Shown here piece after piece: positions 27,261 to 36,802 of a stretch of 64,000 nucleotides of DNA; positions within the stretch are counted from its first letter, which is position 1, and each line of letters starts with the position of its first letter. The notes under the pieces are model-generated. The model did no database searches and was not told the origin of the DNA. It was given only the letters and a program-made list of their open reading frames with translations. The position numbers and the translations under genes are program-made. The stretch is taken from assembly GCA_945862265.1 (NCBI GenBank), contig CAMAXP010000006.1, positions 1 to 64,000 of the forward strand. The letters are read 5' to 3'. Source of the DNA: Bordetella parapertussis (GTDB lineage: Bacteria; Pseudomonadota; Gammaproteobacteria; Burkholderiales; SG8-39).

Positions 27261-28132
27261 TGGTAGTGCGTCCGCTTTTCAAGGAACACGAACTGCGCCA
27301 CGGCGGCGGTGGCGAGGATCGCCAGCAGCACCACGGTCAGCGCCGAGGCATAGGCCGAGTCCCAGAACTTGAACCCGACTTCGTAGATGTAGTAAAGCAG
27401 CAGCGAGCTCGCGTTGTCCGGCCCGCCCTTGGTCATCACGATGATGTGGTCGACAAGCCGGAAGGAGTTGATCACCGCGTTGATTAGCACGAATAGGGTC
27501 GTGGGCATCAGCAGCGGGAACACCACGCGGCGAAAGTAATACCACCGCCCCGCGCCCTCGATGGCCGCGGCTTCGGCCAGCGACGGCGGGATCGACTGCA
27601 GCGCGGCGAGGTAGAAGATCATGAAGAACCCGGCCTCCTTCCAGACCGTCACCACGATCAGGCAGGTGAGCGCCGTGCTCTGCGAGCCGAGCCAGTTGTG
27701 CGAAGGCAGCCCGAAGAGTCCGGTGAATTGCTCGAGCAGGCCGTAGGTCGGGGTGTAGAAGAACAGCCAGATGTTGGCCACTGCGATCATCGGCAGCACG
27801 GTCGGCGTGAAGAACGCCATGCGCAGGAACCCGCGCCCGGCGAGCTTGCCGTTGACCCACACGGCCATCAGCATGGCCAGCGCGATCGACACGGGGATCG
27901 TGCCGAGCGCGAACCACAGGTTGTTGGCCAGCACCTGCCAGAACACGGGGTCTTCGACCATGCCCTGGTAGTTGTCCAGCCCCACCCAGACGGCAGGGCG
28001 GTCGCCCTTGGGCGTGGACAGGAAGCTGTGCCAGAGCGTCGCGACCGCCGGGTAATGGGTGAACGCGGCGAGCAACACAGCGGCCGGCAGGAACAGCAGC
28101 CAGCCGTGGATGTGGGCGCTGAGGCGGTTCAA
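27257..28132 (-). CDS. ABC importer permease, UgpA-like
   Basis: A 291-residue MalF/UgpA-type permease with six hydrophobic helices, the periplasmic segment GDRPAVWVGLDNYQG and the EAA loop AEAAAIEGAGRWYYFRRVVF. Its stop overlaps the start of the UgpE-like partner by four bases. It lies 39 bases after the binding-protein gene, so all four transporter genes form one transcription unit on the minus strand. Confidence 0.9.
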   Translation of the reverse strand: MNRLSAHIHGWLLFLPAAVLLAAFTHYPAVATLWHSFLSTPKGDRPAVWVGLDNYQGMVEDPVFWQVLANNLWFALGTIPVSIALAMLMAVWVNGKLAGRGFLRMAFFTPTVLPMIAVANIWLFFYTPTYGLLEQFTGLFGLPSHNWLGSQSTALTCLIVVTVWKEAGFFMIFYLAALQSIPPSLAEAAAIEGAGRWYYFRRVVFPLLMPTTLFVLINAVINSFRLVDHIIVMTKGGPDNASSLLLYYIYEVGFKFWDSAYASALTVVLLAILATAAVAQFVFLEKRTHYQ

Positions 28133-28171
28133 CGCCGCGTTCCCCGCCTTAGTCCTGGTCGCTCCAACCCG

Positions 28172-29461
28172 TTACTTGCTGCGATAGGGCCGCAGGATGC
28201 GGTCCGCTTCGCGCTGCGCGTCCTTCATCGCCTGGTCGGGCTTCTTCGTGCCTGTGAGCGCGGCCTGCAGTCCGTCGTTGAGGGCCTTGGTCACGCGCTG
28301 GTTTTCGTGCGTGGAGAGCTCGGCGACGGAGAACTCCAGCTGGTCGCGCGCGACGACTGCGGGCGAGAACCCGGCGGCGTACTTGCGCATCGCCACCGTC
28401 TCCCAGGCCTGCGGGCGCACGGCGACATAGCCGGTCTCGATGCCCCACTGCGCGGCGCGCTCGGCCGAGGTCATGAACTTGACGAACTTCAGCGCGGCCT
28501 GCTGCTGGGCCGGGGTCGACTTCTTGAACAGGTAGAAGTTGCCGCCGCCGGTCGGGCTACCGCGGCGCTTGTTGGCCGGCAGCATCGCGACGCCGAAATC
28601 GAACTTGGCGTTGTTCTTCACGTTGGTGAGGTTGCCGGTCGTGGTCCACATCATCGCGATCTTCTTCTCGAAGAAGTCCTTCGGCGTGGTGCCCCACTCG
28701 ATGATGCCCGGGGGCATGACCTTGTGCTTCTGCGACAGGTCGACCCAGTACTGCAGCGCTTCGATCACGGCCGGGCTGTCGAAGTTGGTCTTGTCGCCGC
28801 TCTTGTTCATCAGCATCGCGTTGTTCGGCGTGGTGAACCCCTGGAAGAGCCAGTACGGGAAGCCGGAGGAGGGCACCTGCACGCCCCATTGCGAGACGTT
28901 GCCCGAGGCATCGCGCTTGGTGAGCTTCTGCGCGTACTGGAGCATCTCCTTCCAGTTCTCCGGCGCCTTGTCTGGATTGAACCCGGCCGCCTTGAACATC
29001 TCCTTGTTCCAGTACAGCACGATGGTGGAGCGCTGGAACGGCACGCCCCAGGTCTTGCCGCCGGTTTCACTGTTTTCCATGAAGGCCGGGTAGAAGCTCT
29101 TCAGCCACGCCTGGTCGTCGGCGCTGGTCGCAAGGCCCGTCCAGTCAACGATTGCGCCTTCGTCGATCAGCGTGAACATGTCGGTCGACAGCAGTACCGA
29201 GAGCACGGGCGGTTCGCCCGACTTCATCGCGGTCAGCGCCTTGACGATCGACTCCTGGTAGGTGCCGGAATAGATCGGCTTCATCTTGATGCCGGGGTTC
29301 TCCTTCTCGAAGTCGGCGGTCATGCTGTCGACCAGCTTCGTGATCGGCCCGCCGACCGCGACCGGGTAGTAGAACGAGACCTCGGTGGTTTGCGCGGCGG
29401 CGAACATCGGCACCAGCGCGGCTGCGGCTGCGGCCGCGAGTCGTTTGAGTGGCTTGAACAT
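28172..29461 (-). CDS. extracellular solute-binding protein, UgpB-like
   Basis: A 429-residue family-1 binding protein with a signal peptide (residues 1-23, ending FAAAQ), then TEVSFYYPVAVGGPITKLVD. Segments SGTYQESIVKAL, VPFQRSTIVLYWNKEMF and FPYWLFQGF match UgpB, the glycerol-3-phosphate/glycerophosphodiester receptor. The open frame runs upstream to 29734 through the ATPase gene; ATG 29461 has GGAGGATCC before it and opens the signal peptide. It lies 28 bases after the ATPase gene. Confidence 0.92.
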   Translation of the reverse strand: MFKPLKRLAAAAAAALVPMFAAAQTTEVSFYYPVAVGGPITKLVDSMTADFEKENPGIKMKPIYSGTYQESIVKALTAMKSGEPPVLSVLLSTDMFTLIDEGAIVDWTGLATSADDQAWLKSFYPAFMENSETGGKTWGVPFQRSTIVLYWNKEMFKAAGFNPDKAPENWKEMLQYAQKLTKRDASGNVSQWGVQVPSSGFPYWLFQGFTTPNNAMLMNKSGDKTNFDSPAVIEALQYWVDLSQKHKVMPPGIIEWGTTPKDFFEKKIAMMWTTTGNLTNVKNNAKFDFGVAMLPANKRRGSPTGGGNFYLFKKSTPAQQQAALKFVKFMTSAERAAQWGIETGYVAVRPQAWETVAMRKYAAGFSPAVVARDQLEFSVAELSTHENQRVTKALNDGLQAALTGTKKPDQAMKDAQREADRILRPYRSK

Positions 29462-29489
29462 TGTGGATCCTCCTTGGTGAATCAGTGAA

Positions 29490-30512
29490 TCAGGCTGCAG
29501 GCGATGCCGACGGGGCGCCGCGCTCCACGCGCAGGCCGCTGGCGGCATCGAAAAAATGGACGGCATCGGGGTCCCAGGCGAGCCTGGCCTCGCAGCCCCG
29601 CGCGAGGGACACCTGGCCCGGCAGGCGGGCCGTGACGAGCTCGGTCCCGAGGCGGCAGGCGATGATCGAATCGGCCCCCAGGTACTCGACCGACTCCACG
29701 CGTGCGGCATGCCCGTCCTGCGCCAGCCGCACATGCTCCGGCCGTACGCCGAGCAGCAGGCCTTCGCCGGTCAGTGTGGGCAGCGACACCACGTTCATCG
29801 GGGGCGTGCCGATGAAACGCGCGGCGAACACGCTGGCGGGCCGCGCATAGAGTTCGGCCGGGCTCGCGTTCTGCACGATGCGCCCCGCCTGCATGAGCAC
29901 GACCTGGTCGGCCATGCTCATCGCCTCGGTCTGGTCGTGGGTCACATAGACCATGGTGATGCCGAGTTCCTGCTGCAGCCCGCGGATCTCGCGGCGCATC
30001 TCGTGGCGCAGCTGTGCGTCGAGGTTGGACAGCGGCTCGTCCATCAAGCATACGGAAGCCTCGGCGATGATGGCGCGGCCGAGTGCGACACGCTGTTGCT
30101 GGCCGCCGGAAATCTGCGAAGGCTTGCGCTCGAGGAGCTTGTCGAGGCCGAGGAGCCCTGCAACCCGCTTCAGGCGGGTGGCCTGGTCTGCGGCGGAAAC
30201 CCCGCGCACCTTGAGGCCGAACAGGATGTTTTCCCCGACCGACAGGTGCGGGAACAGCGCGTAGGACTGGAACACCATCGAGATCCGGCGCGCCGCAGGG
30301 GGCAGGGCCGTGACGTCCTTGCCGCCGATCAGCACACGCCCGCTCGTGACCTGTTCGAGCCCCGCGATCAGGCGCAGCGTCGTGGACTTGCCGCAGCCGG
30401 AGGGGCCCAGCAGCACCGCGAATTGCCCGGCAGCGGTGTCGAAGCTCACGCGGTCGACCGCTCGCGCGTCCCCCCATGCCTTGGTGACATCCTGCAGGCC
30501 GATTGCGGACAA
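29490..30512 (-). CDS. ABC importer ATPase, UgpC/MalK-like
   Basis: A 340-residue ATPase: Walker A GPSGCGKST (36-44), signature ISGGQQQRVALGRA, Walker B CLMDEPLSNLD and a C-terminal OB-fold regulatory domain (GVRPEHVRL). TTG 30512 is chosen because GGGAGGAG sits immediately upstream and the protein then begins at the usual point; an ATG at 30581 would add 23 unrelated residues. It is the first gene of the ATPase, binding protein, permease, permease, phosphoesterase operon. Confidence 0.9.
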   Translation of the reverse strand: MSAIGLQDVTKAWGDARAVDRVSFDTAAGQFAVLLGPSGCGKSTTLRLIAGLEQVTSGRVLIGGKDVTALPPAARRISMVFQSYALFPHLSVGENILFGLKVRGVSAADQATRLKRVAGLLGLDKLLERKPSQISGGQQQRVALGRAIIAEASVCLMDEPLSNLDAQLRHEMRREIRGLQQELGITMVYVTHDQTEAMSMADQVVLMQAGRIVQNASPAELYARPASVFAARFIGTPPMNVVSLPTLTGEGLLLGVRPEHVRLAQDGHAARVESVEYLGADSIIACRLGTELVTARLPGQVSLARGCEARLAWDPDAVHFFDAASGLRVERGAPSASPAA

Positions 30513-30703
30513 CTGGGTTCTCCTCCCGGGGGTGCCGCAGGGCGCGGCCGCGGCAGTATATTGCCGTTTTGTTTCAGTCACGTTAACGGAAGATCGGAAG
30601 TAGTGTCAAAAGCAGCGCACAACCGGGGTGCATGGCCGGGACTGGCATACCAAAGGCATCGGGTCTACAGTTGCAGGCTGGCCCCTATTCCACGGAGGTG
30701 CCT

Positions 30704-31693
30704 GTGAGGACTGCGCTGCGACTGCTGCTGGTATGGATGGTGTGCCTGGGATTTTCGCCCGCGAATGCCGAGGACAAACCGTCGGTCGAAGGCGCCGAGG
30801 CCTTGTCGGCCGTGGTCCGGGTCAAGGCCCGCATCCTGCCCAACGCCCGGTCCGCGGATACGCTCGGTACCCAGAGGGAGGGCAACGGCGTCCTCATCCG
30901 GGACAACTACGTATTGACCATCGGCTACCTCGTCATTGAAGCCGACGGCATTGAAGTCATCTCGAGCGAGGGCAAGGCCGTCCCCGCCACGTTGGCCGGC
31001 TACGACCACGCAAGCGGGTTCGGGTTGCTCAGGCTGGTCGCGCCGATCGAGGGCAAGCCGATCGCGCTGGGCGACGCCCGGGATCTCGCGGAGCGTGACC
31101 CGGTGATGGTCGCCTCGCACGGCGGGCGGGAGGGGATCAGCCTTGCCTATGTCGTTTCCCGCCGGCAGTTCACCGGCAGCTGGGAGTACCTGCTCGATTC
31201 CGCGATCTTTACCTACCCGGCAGTGATGAACTGGTCGGGCGCCGCATTGATCGGGCCGAAAGGCGACCTGCTCGGCATCGGTTCGCTGATCGTTGCCGAT
31301 GCCATGAATCCCGGCACGCAGTCGCCGGGCAACATGTTCGTGCCGGTGGACCTCGTGAAGCCCATCCTCAACGACCTGATCGACAAGGGCCGCGCCGGGC
31401 CGGTGCGGCCGTGGCTCGGCATGGCGACGGAAGAGTTCCGCGGGCGATTGTTCGTTTCGCGCCTCTCGCCGGACGGGCCGGCAGCGCGTGCTGGCGTGCA
31501 ACGTGGCGACATCCTCGTCGGCGTGGGCAGCGAGGAAGTGTCGTCGCTGGCCGATTTCTATAAAAAGATCTGGGCGCGCGGCGCGGCCGGCATTGAAGTC
31601 CCGTTGCGCGTGCTGCAGGGCACGCAGGTCCGCGACGTGAACGTGCGCTCCATCGACCGCATCGAGTACTTCCGCGCCAAGCCCATGCTATAG
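30704..31693 (+). CDS. HtrA-like protease homologue with lost catalytic His and Asp, plus PDZ domain
   Basis: A 329-residue exported protein from GTG 30704 (CGGAGG upstream). Residues 1-22 are a signal peptide. The trypsin-like core aligns with HtrA, but the His motif reads YVLTIGYLVI (Y75), the Asp motif reads HASGFGLLRL (G105), and only the Ser motif NWSGAALIG (S178) is kept. A PDZ domain follows at about 240-320 (PWLGM, GPAARAGVQRGDILVGV). It is probably a periplasmic pseudoprotease that binds rather than cuts protein substrates. Confidence 0.85.
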   Translation: MRTALRLLLVWMVCLGFSPANAEDKPSVEGAEALSAVVRVKARILPNARSADTLGTQREGNGVLIRDNYVLTIGYLVIEADGIEVISSEGKAVPATLAGYDHASGFGLLRLVAPIEGKPIALGDARDLAERDPVMVASHGGREGISLAYVVSRRQFTGSWEYLLDSAIFTYPAVMNWSGAALIGPKGDLLGIGSLIVADAMNPGTQSPGNMFVPVDLVKPILNDLIDKGRAGPVRPWLGMATEEFRGRLFVSRLSPDGPAARAGVQRGDILVGVGSEEVSSLADFYKKIWARGAAGIEVPLRVLQGTQVRDVNVRSIDRIEYFRAKPML

Positions 31694-31727
31694 CGCCGGC
31701 CGCCCAGTCCGGCTAGGATGGACGGCT

Positions 31728-31949
31728 ATGGGCAACATTGCGCTCACCGAGGAAGAACGCCAGCAGATCGAGACTCGCATCCGCGAGCTCGAGATCGAGC
31801 ACGGCGACCTCAACGACATCATCGACCGCCTGGTCCACCACGTGACGCAGGACCCGCTCCAGCTGCGCAGGCTGAAGTTGAGGAAGCTCCGCCTCAAGGA
31901 CACGATTGCGCGCCTGCGCAACCGCCTGATCCCCGACATCCTCGCGTGA
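31728..31949 (+). CDS. YdcH-like (DUF465) small coiled-coil protein
   Basis: A 73-residue, charged, all-helical protein with [11 protein letters not shown] and [16 protein letters not shown], typical of YdcH/SlyX-like family members. The function is unknown; it probably forms short coiled coils. AGGATGGA precedes ATG 31728. Its stop overlaps the GTG start of dtd (GTGA), so translation is coupled. Confidence 0.8.
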   Translation: MGNIALTEEERQQIETRIRELEIEHGDLNDIIDRLVHHVTQDPLQLRRLKLRKLRLKDTIARLRNRLIPDILA

Positions 31950-32392
31950 TCGCCCTCATCCAGCGTGTTTCCGAGGCGAAGGTGGTCGTCGACGGCGAAG
32001 CGACCGGCGCCATCGGCGCGGGCATCCTGGCGCTCATCGGCGTGGAAAAAGGCGACACCGAATCCGAGGCGAAGCGCCTGCTCGAGCGGTTGCTTGGCTA
32101 TCGCATCTTTGCCGATGCCGAAGGCAAGATGAACCGCTCCGTCGTGGACGAGGCCGGCGGGCTGCTGCTCGTGCCCCAGTTCACGCTGGCGGCCGATACC
32201 AACAAGGGGACGCGGCCGAGTTTCTCGTCTGCCGCGCCGCCCGCCGAGGGCAAAAAATTGTTCGACTACTTCGTGGAACTCGCGCGCACATTGCATTCGC
32301 CCGTGGAGACCGGGCGCTTCGGCGCCGACATGAAGGTCAGCCTGCTGAACGACGGGCCGGTGACCTTCTGGCTGCAGGTGAAGCCCGTCTAG
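31946..32392 (+). CDS. dtd: D-aminoacyl-tRNA deacylase
   Basis: A 148-residue protein beginning at GTG 31946 as [15 protein letters not shown], the highly conserved Dtd N-terminus. The active-site segments are [19 protein letters not shown] (Gln-Phe-Thr cross-subunit motif) and the Gly-cisPro motif NDGPVTFWL. It hydrolyses D-amino acids from mischarged tRNA in the cytoplasm. It overlaps the end of the convergent cupin gene by four bases. Confidence 0.95.
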   Translation: MIALIQRVSEAKVVVDGEATGAIGAGILALIGVEKGDTESEAKRLLERLLGYRIFADAEGKMNRSVVDEAGGLLLVPQFTLAADTNKGTRPSFSSAAPPAEGKKLFDYFVELARTLHSPVETGRFGADMKVSLLNDGPVTFWLQVKPV

Positions 32393-32817
32393 GTCGCCAA
32401 CGTCTTGAAGTTCGCCGGCGCCACGATCTCGAGCATCTCCACGTCCTTGGAATGCGCGATCTCGCGGTGCTTGATGTTGGGCGGTTGCTGGAAGCAGGTG
32501 CCCTTCTTCATCGTGATGACGCCCACGCCCTCGTACTCGAACCGGATCCAGCCTTTGAGCACGTAGACGAACTGCAGGTTGCAGTCGTGCAGGTGCCACT
32601 CTCCCTCGGGTGACTTGCCGGGGCGGGCGCGGATCGTGTGCGCCACCACCTTGCCCTTCGACGCCTTCTCTATGCCGAGGTCCCGGTACTCGAAATAGGC
32701 GCGCAGGCCCCGCCTGACGAACTTGGAGTCCGCCGCATGGCTGACGGTGAACGCCTTCGCCCGCTTCTTCGCTGCCGCCGTTGTCGCCGCCGTTGTGGCC
32801 TGGGTCGCTTTCTTCAT
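32389..32817 (-). CDS. cupin-domain protein
   Basis: A 142-residue protein. A lysine/alanine/threonine-rich N-terminal tail (residues 1-20) precedes a single cupin barrel with [27 protein letters not shown] and the second motif [15 protein letters not shown], giving candidate metal-binding His residues. ATG 32817 overlaps the stop of the CoA transferase upstream. The longer open frame to 33498 is a shadow of that gene. The role is unknown, perhaps a sensor or isomerase linked to the CoA-transferase substrate. Confidence 0.82.
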   Translation of the reverse strand: MKKATQATTAATTAAAKKRAKAFTVSHAADSKFVRRGLRAYFEYRDLGIEKASKGKVVAHTIRARPGKSPEGEWHLHDCNLQFVYVLKGWIRFEYEGVGVITMKKGTCFQQPPNIKHREIAHSKDVEMLEIVAPANFKTLAT

Positions 32818-34367
32818 GTCGCCTCCTTGAGCATGGGTGTATCCCGGAAAATGCGTTCGTCCATCAATTTCAGGTCGGGTGAGATGGGAATCGGCGCCGC
32901 GAGCTGGTCGAGCACGTCGCGCTGCAGGTCGATGCCCGGCGCGATCTCGGTGAGCGTCAGCCGGCCTTCGCGCAGCTCGAAGACGGCGCGTTCCGTGACA
33001 TAGAGGACCTTCGTGCCTTTGCCGACGGTGTACGGCCCGTTGAAGGACAGGTGCTCGACCTTGTGCACGACCTTCTTCACGCTGCCTTCCCTGAGGATCG
33101 TCAATCGGCCGTCGCCCGCCCTGACCTCCAGGCCCTTGGCGGTGAGCGAGCCCATGAACACCACTTCCTTGGCGGTCTGCGTGATGTTGATGAAGCCGCC
33201 GACGCCTGCCACGCTGGCGCCGAACTTGGAGACGTTCACGTTGCCCCGCAGGTCCATCTCTGCGAGACCGAGGAACGCGATGTCGAGGCCGCCGCCGTCG
33301 TAGAAATCGAACTGCTCCGCGTGCGAAACGATGGCGTCGGGGTTGGCCGAAGCGCCGAAGGAGGGCGGCTGCGCGGGGGTTCCGCCGATGGGGCCGGATT
33401 CCACGGTCATCACGAAGTCCGACAGTCCCTCCTCGCGCGCGACCTGGCCCACGCCCGAAGGCATGCCGGTGCCGAGGTTCACGATCGGACGCTTCCACTT
33501 GCGCAGTTCGAACATCGCGCGGCGCTGCACCACTTTGCGCAGGTCGAGCGGCAGCACCTTGATTTCATGCGACTGCTCGCGGCGGTCACCGGTATACGCC
33601 GGGTTGTGGTCCTCGCCGTAGGTCTGCCAGTGGTCTTCCGGGTTCTCGGCCACGCTAACGTAGTCCACCAGGATGCCCGGCACGCGCACGAGGTGCGGGT
33701 GGATCGAGTGCTTGTCCACCATCCGTTTCACCTGCACGATCACGATGCCGCCCGAGTTGTGCGCGGCCTGCGCGAGCGAAAGCACGTCGTTGTGGAACAC
33801 CTCGTGCTCCATGCTGATGTTGCCGTCCGGGTCACTCGAGGTGCCGCGCAGGATGGCGCAGTGCAGGGGGAATGCCGGGTAGAACAGGCACTCCTGCCCG
33901 CGCAACATGATCAGTTCGACCAGTTCCTCGGTCGTGCGCGCGTTGAGCCGGCCGCCGTCGTAGCGCGGATCGACAAAAGTGTGCAGCCCGATCTGCGAAA
34001 TCACCCCCGGCTTCTTCCCGGCGATCGCGCGGAACATCTGCGCCATCACGCCCTGCGGCCAGTTGTAGGCCTCGACCTTGTTGGCCACCGCCAGTGCGCC
34101 CAGTCGCGGGGCGGCGCCCCAGTGCCCGCCGATGATGCGCCTGACCATGCCTTCGTGGCCGTACCTCCCCGTGCCGCGGATGGCCCGGTCGCCCTGGCCC
34201 GCGGCGTAAAGCAGCGTCAGGTCGCGCGGATGGCCGGTATCAAGGAAGCGCTTTTCGATCGTGGTGGACACGCCCTCGGGGTGGCCGGACCCGGTAAACC
34301 CGGAGGTGGACAGCGTCCACCCGTCTTGGACGAGGGCGGCCGCTTCTGCATAGGATATGAGTTTCAT
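32814..34367 (-). CDS. family I CoA transferase, propionate/acetate type
   Basis: A 517-residue protein joining alpha- and beta-like halves: STSGFTGSGHPEG near the N-terminus and the catalytic Glu E323 in TVESGPIGGTP. The architecture matches acetate/propionate CoA-transferases that move CoA between carboxylic acids by a glutamyl-CoA intermediate. GFINITQTAKEVVFMGSLTAKG is a conserved C-terminal stretch. It is divergent from the kinase-like gene at 34468, and ATGA coupling links it to the cupin gene. Confidence 0.9.
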   Translation of the reverse strand: MKLISYAEAAALVQDGWTLSTSGFTGSGHPEGVSTTIEKRFLDTGHPRDLTLLYAAGQGDRAIRGTGRYGHEGMVRRIIGGHWGAAPRLGALAVANKVEAYNWPQGVMAQMFRAIAGKKPGVISQIGLHTFVDPRYDGGRLNARTTEELVELIMLRGQECLFYPAFPLHCAILRGTSSDPDGNISMEHEVFHNDVLSLAQAAHNSGGIVIVQVKRMVDKHSIHPHLVRVPGILVDYVSVAENPEDHWQTYGEDHNPAYTGDRREQSHEIKVLPLDLRKVVQRRAMFELRKWKRPIVNLGTGMPSGVGQVAREEGLSDFVMTVESGPIGGTPAQPPSFGASANPDAIVSHAEQFDFYDGGGLDIAFLGLAEMDLRGNVNVSKFGASVAGVGGFINITQTAKEVVFMGSLTAKGLEVRAGDGRLTILREGSVKKVVHKVEHLSFNGPYTVGKGTKVLYVTERAVFELREGRLTLTEIAPGIDLQRDVLDQLAAPIPISPDLKLMDERIFRDTPMLKEAT

Positions 34368-34467
34368 CGCCGCGCGATTCTAGCCGTTGGCACGAGGGGG
34401 CGAAACGGCGTAAGCTTTCCGGATAACAAATAAACGCCTGCGGGCCTCCTCCCGCACACCATCCAGA

Positions 34468-35547
34468 ATGTTCGATCAGTTCGTCGGCACCAAGCCGGTC
34501 GAAGAGCGCCACCGGCTCGACAACGCTCGTCTTGACGCGTACATGCGCGCCAACGTCGAGGGCTATTCCGGCACGCTCGAAGTGGCCCAGTTCAAGGGCG
34601 GGCAGTCGAACCCGACCTACCGACTGTCGGCCGGGGGGCGCAACTACGTGTTGCGCAAGAAGCCGCCCGGCAAGCTGCTGCCTTCGGCCCATGCGGTGGA
34701 TCGCGAGTTCAAGGTCATCAAGGCGCTGCACGGTGCGGGTTTTCCTGTGCCGCGCCCGTATGCCCTGTGCGAAGACGATGGGGTCATCGGCACGATGTTC
34801 TTCATCATGGACTGCGTCGAGGGCCGCGTGCTGTGGGACCAGGCCCTGCCCGGCATGACGAAGGCCCAGCGGTTTGAGATCTGGGACGAACTCAATCGCG
34901 TCATCGCGCAGCTGCACACGATCGACTACAAGGCCGTCGGGCTGGAGACATTCGGCAAACCCGGCAGCTACCTCGAGCGCCAGATCGGCCGCTGGACCAA
35001 GCAATACCAGGCCTCGGAAACGCAGAAGATCGAGGCGATGGACAACCTGATCGCGTGGCTGCCGAAGAACATCCCGGCGGGCGACGAGACGACGGTGGTG
35101 CACGGCGACTTCCGTCTCGACAACACGATCGTCCACCCGACCGAGCCGCGCATCCTCGCGGTGCTCGACTGGGAGTTGTCCACGCTCGGCCATCCGATTG
35201 CGGACTTTTCGTACCACTGTATGAGCTGGCACATCCCTTCCGGCAAGTTTCGCGGCATCGCGGACGTGGATTACGCGGCGCTTGGCATTCCCACCGAGCA
35301 GCAGTACATCGAGATGTACTGCAAGCGCACGGGGCGGGACGGGATTGATCCGTCCACGTGGGATTTCAACATGGCTTACAACCTGTTTCGCATCGCGGGC
35401 ATCACGCAGGGCATCGCCAAGCGGGTGGTGGACGGTACCGCCTCCAGCGCGCATGCGGTGGAGACCGGATCGAAGGCGCCGCTGCTGGCCGAACTGGGCT
35501 GGCAGCAGGTTGAGAAAATATTGAAGAGAAGCGGCCGAGCCGCATAG
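34468..35547 (+). CDS. APH-fold phosphotransferase (LvaA/ACAD10-11 kinase-like)
   Basis: A 359-residue aminoglycoside-phosphotransferase-fold kinase: glycine loop FKGGQSNPTYRL, ATP lysine in YVLRKKPPGKLLPSAHAVDRE, catalytic loop VVHGDFRLDN (211-219) and metal motif LDWELSTLGHP (233-242). This subfamily is joined with acyl-CoA dehydrogenases, as in LvaA of levulinate catabolism and the ACAD10/11 N-terminal domain, where it phosphorylates 4-hydroxyacyl-CoA. The acyl-CoA dehydrogenase gene follows after only 9 bases. Confidence 0.88.
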   Translation: MFDQFVGTKPVEERHRLDNARLDAYMRANVEGYSGTLEVAQFKGGQSNPTYRLSAGGRNYVLRKKPPGKLLPSAHAVDREFKVIKALHGAGFPVPRPYALCEDDGVIGTMFFIMDCVEGRVLWDQALPGMTKAQRFEIWDELNRVIAQLHTIDYKAVGLETFGKPGSYLERQIGRWTKQYQASETQKIEAMDNLIAWLPKNIPAGDETTVVHGDFRLDNTIVHPTEPRILAVLDWELSTLGHPIADFSYHCMSWHIPSGKFRGIADVDYAALGIPTEQQYIEMYCKRTGRDGIDPSTWDFNMAYNLFRIAGITQGIAKRVVDGTASSAHAVETGSKAPLLAELGWQQVEKILKRSGRAA

Positions 35548-35556
35548 GAGACGGGC

Positions 35557-36798
35557 ATGGATTTCGAATATTCCCCCAGGGTCAAGGACCTGCAGAAGCG
35601 GCTCATCGCATTCATGGAAGAGCACATCTATCCCAACGAGCCGAAGTACTACGCGCACGTCCACAGCGACAAGCGCTGGGAGCCGGTGCCGATCATCGAG
35701 GAATTGAAGCCCAAGGCGCGCGCCGCCGGCCTCTGGAACCTCTTCCTGCCGCACTCGAAGCGCGTGCCGGAAGGCCTGTCGAACCTCGAATACGCGCCGC
35801 TCTGCGAGATCATGGGCCGCGTCACCTGGGCGCCCGAGGTGTTCAACTGCTCCGCGCCGGACACCGGCAACATGGAGACGATCGAGCGCTACGGCACCGA
35901 AGATCACAAGCGCCAGTGGCTGGACCCGTTGCTTCGCGGTGAGATCCGCTCTGCGTTCCTGATGACCGAGCCCGCGGTGGCGAGCTCGGATGCGACCAAC
36001 ATCCAGTGCCGCATCAAGCGCGAAGGCGACAACTACGTCATCAACGGCACCAAGTGGTGGTCGTCGGGCGCCGGCGACCCGCGCTGCAAGGTCTACATCC
36101 TGATGGGCAAGACCGACCCGGACAATGCCTCGCGCCACAGCCAGCAGTCGATGGTCCTTGTGCCCGCGGGCACGCCGGGCGTGAAGATCCTGCGCTACCT
36201 GCCGGTGTTCGGCTATGACGACGCGCCACACGGCCACATGGAAATCGAACTGAAGGACGTCAAGGTCCCCGCTTCGAACATCCTGCTGGGCGAAGGCCGC
36301 GGTTTCGAAATCGCGCAAGGGCGCCTCGGGCCGGGCCGCATTCACCACTGCATGCGCCTCATCGGCCAAGCGGAACGCGCGCTCGAGAAGATGTGCAAGC
36401 GTGCCACGGCGCGCGTTGCCTTTGGACGTACCGTCGCCGAACAGGGCGTGACGCGTGAGCGGATTGCCGAGTCGCGCATCATGATCGACTCGACCCGCTT
36501 CATGGTGCTGCATGCGGCCTGGAAGATGGACGTGGCGGGCAACAAGGTCGCCAAGCAGGAGATCGCGATGATCAAGGTGCTCGCACCTACGATGGCCTGC
36601 CAGGTAATCGACTGGGCCATGCAGGTGCACGGCGGCGGCGGTGTGTCCGATGACTACGGCCTTGCCAACGCGTACGCGCATGCGCGCACGCTGCGCTTCG
36701 CGGATGGCCCGGACGAGGTTCACCGCAACGCGATCGCCAAGCAGGAGATCGCCAACCAGACCTCGGTCGCCGAGGCGCTGGCTACGAAGAAGCACTAA
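35557..36798 (+). CDS. acyl-CoA dehydrogenase, ACAD10/11-like
   Basis: A 413-residue flavoprotein with the FAD/substrate segments [18 protein letters not shown] and [14 protein letters not shown], and the C-terminal [34 protein letters not shown]. This is the ACAD11-like branch that works with APH-fold kinases and in levulinate catabolism eliminates phosphate from a 4-phosphoacyl-CoA rather than oxidising it. Tight linkage to the preceding kinase supports such a role, but simple dehydrogenation cannot be excluded. Confidence 0.9.
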   Translation: MDFEYSPRVKDLQKRLIAFMEEHIYPNEPKYYAHVHSDKRWEPVPIIEELKPKARAAGLWNLFLPHSKRVPEGLSNLEYAPLCEIMGRVTWAPEVFNCSAPDTGNMETIERYGTEDHKRQWLDPLLRGEIRSAFLMTEPAVASSDATNIQCRIKREGDNYVINGTKWWSSGAGDPRCKVYILMGKTDPDNASRHSQQSMVLVPAGTPGVKILRYLPVFGYDDAPHGHMEIELKDVKVPASNILLGEGRGFEIAQGRLGPGRIHHCMRLIGQAERALEKMCKRATARVAFGRTVAEQGVTRERIAESRIMIDSTRFMVLHAAWKMDVAGNKVAKQEIAMIKVLAPTMACQVIDWAMQVHGGGGVSDDYGLANAYAHARTLRFADGPDEVHRNAIAKQEIANQTSVAEALATKKH

Positions 36799-36802
36799 GC
36801 CC

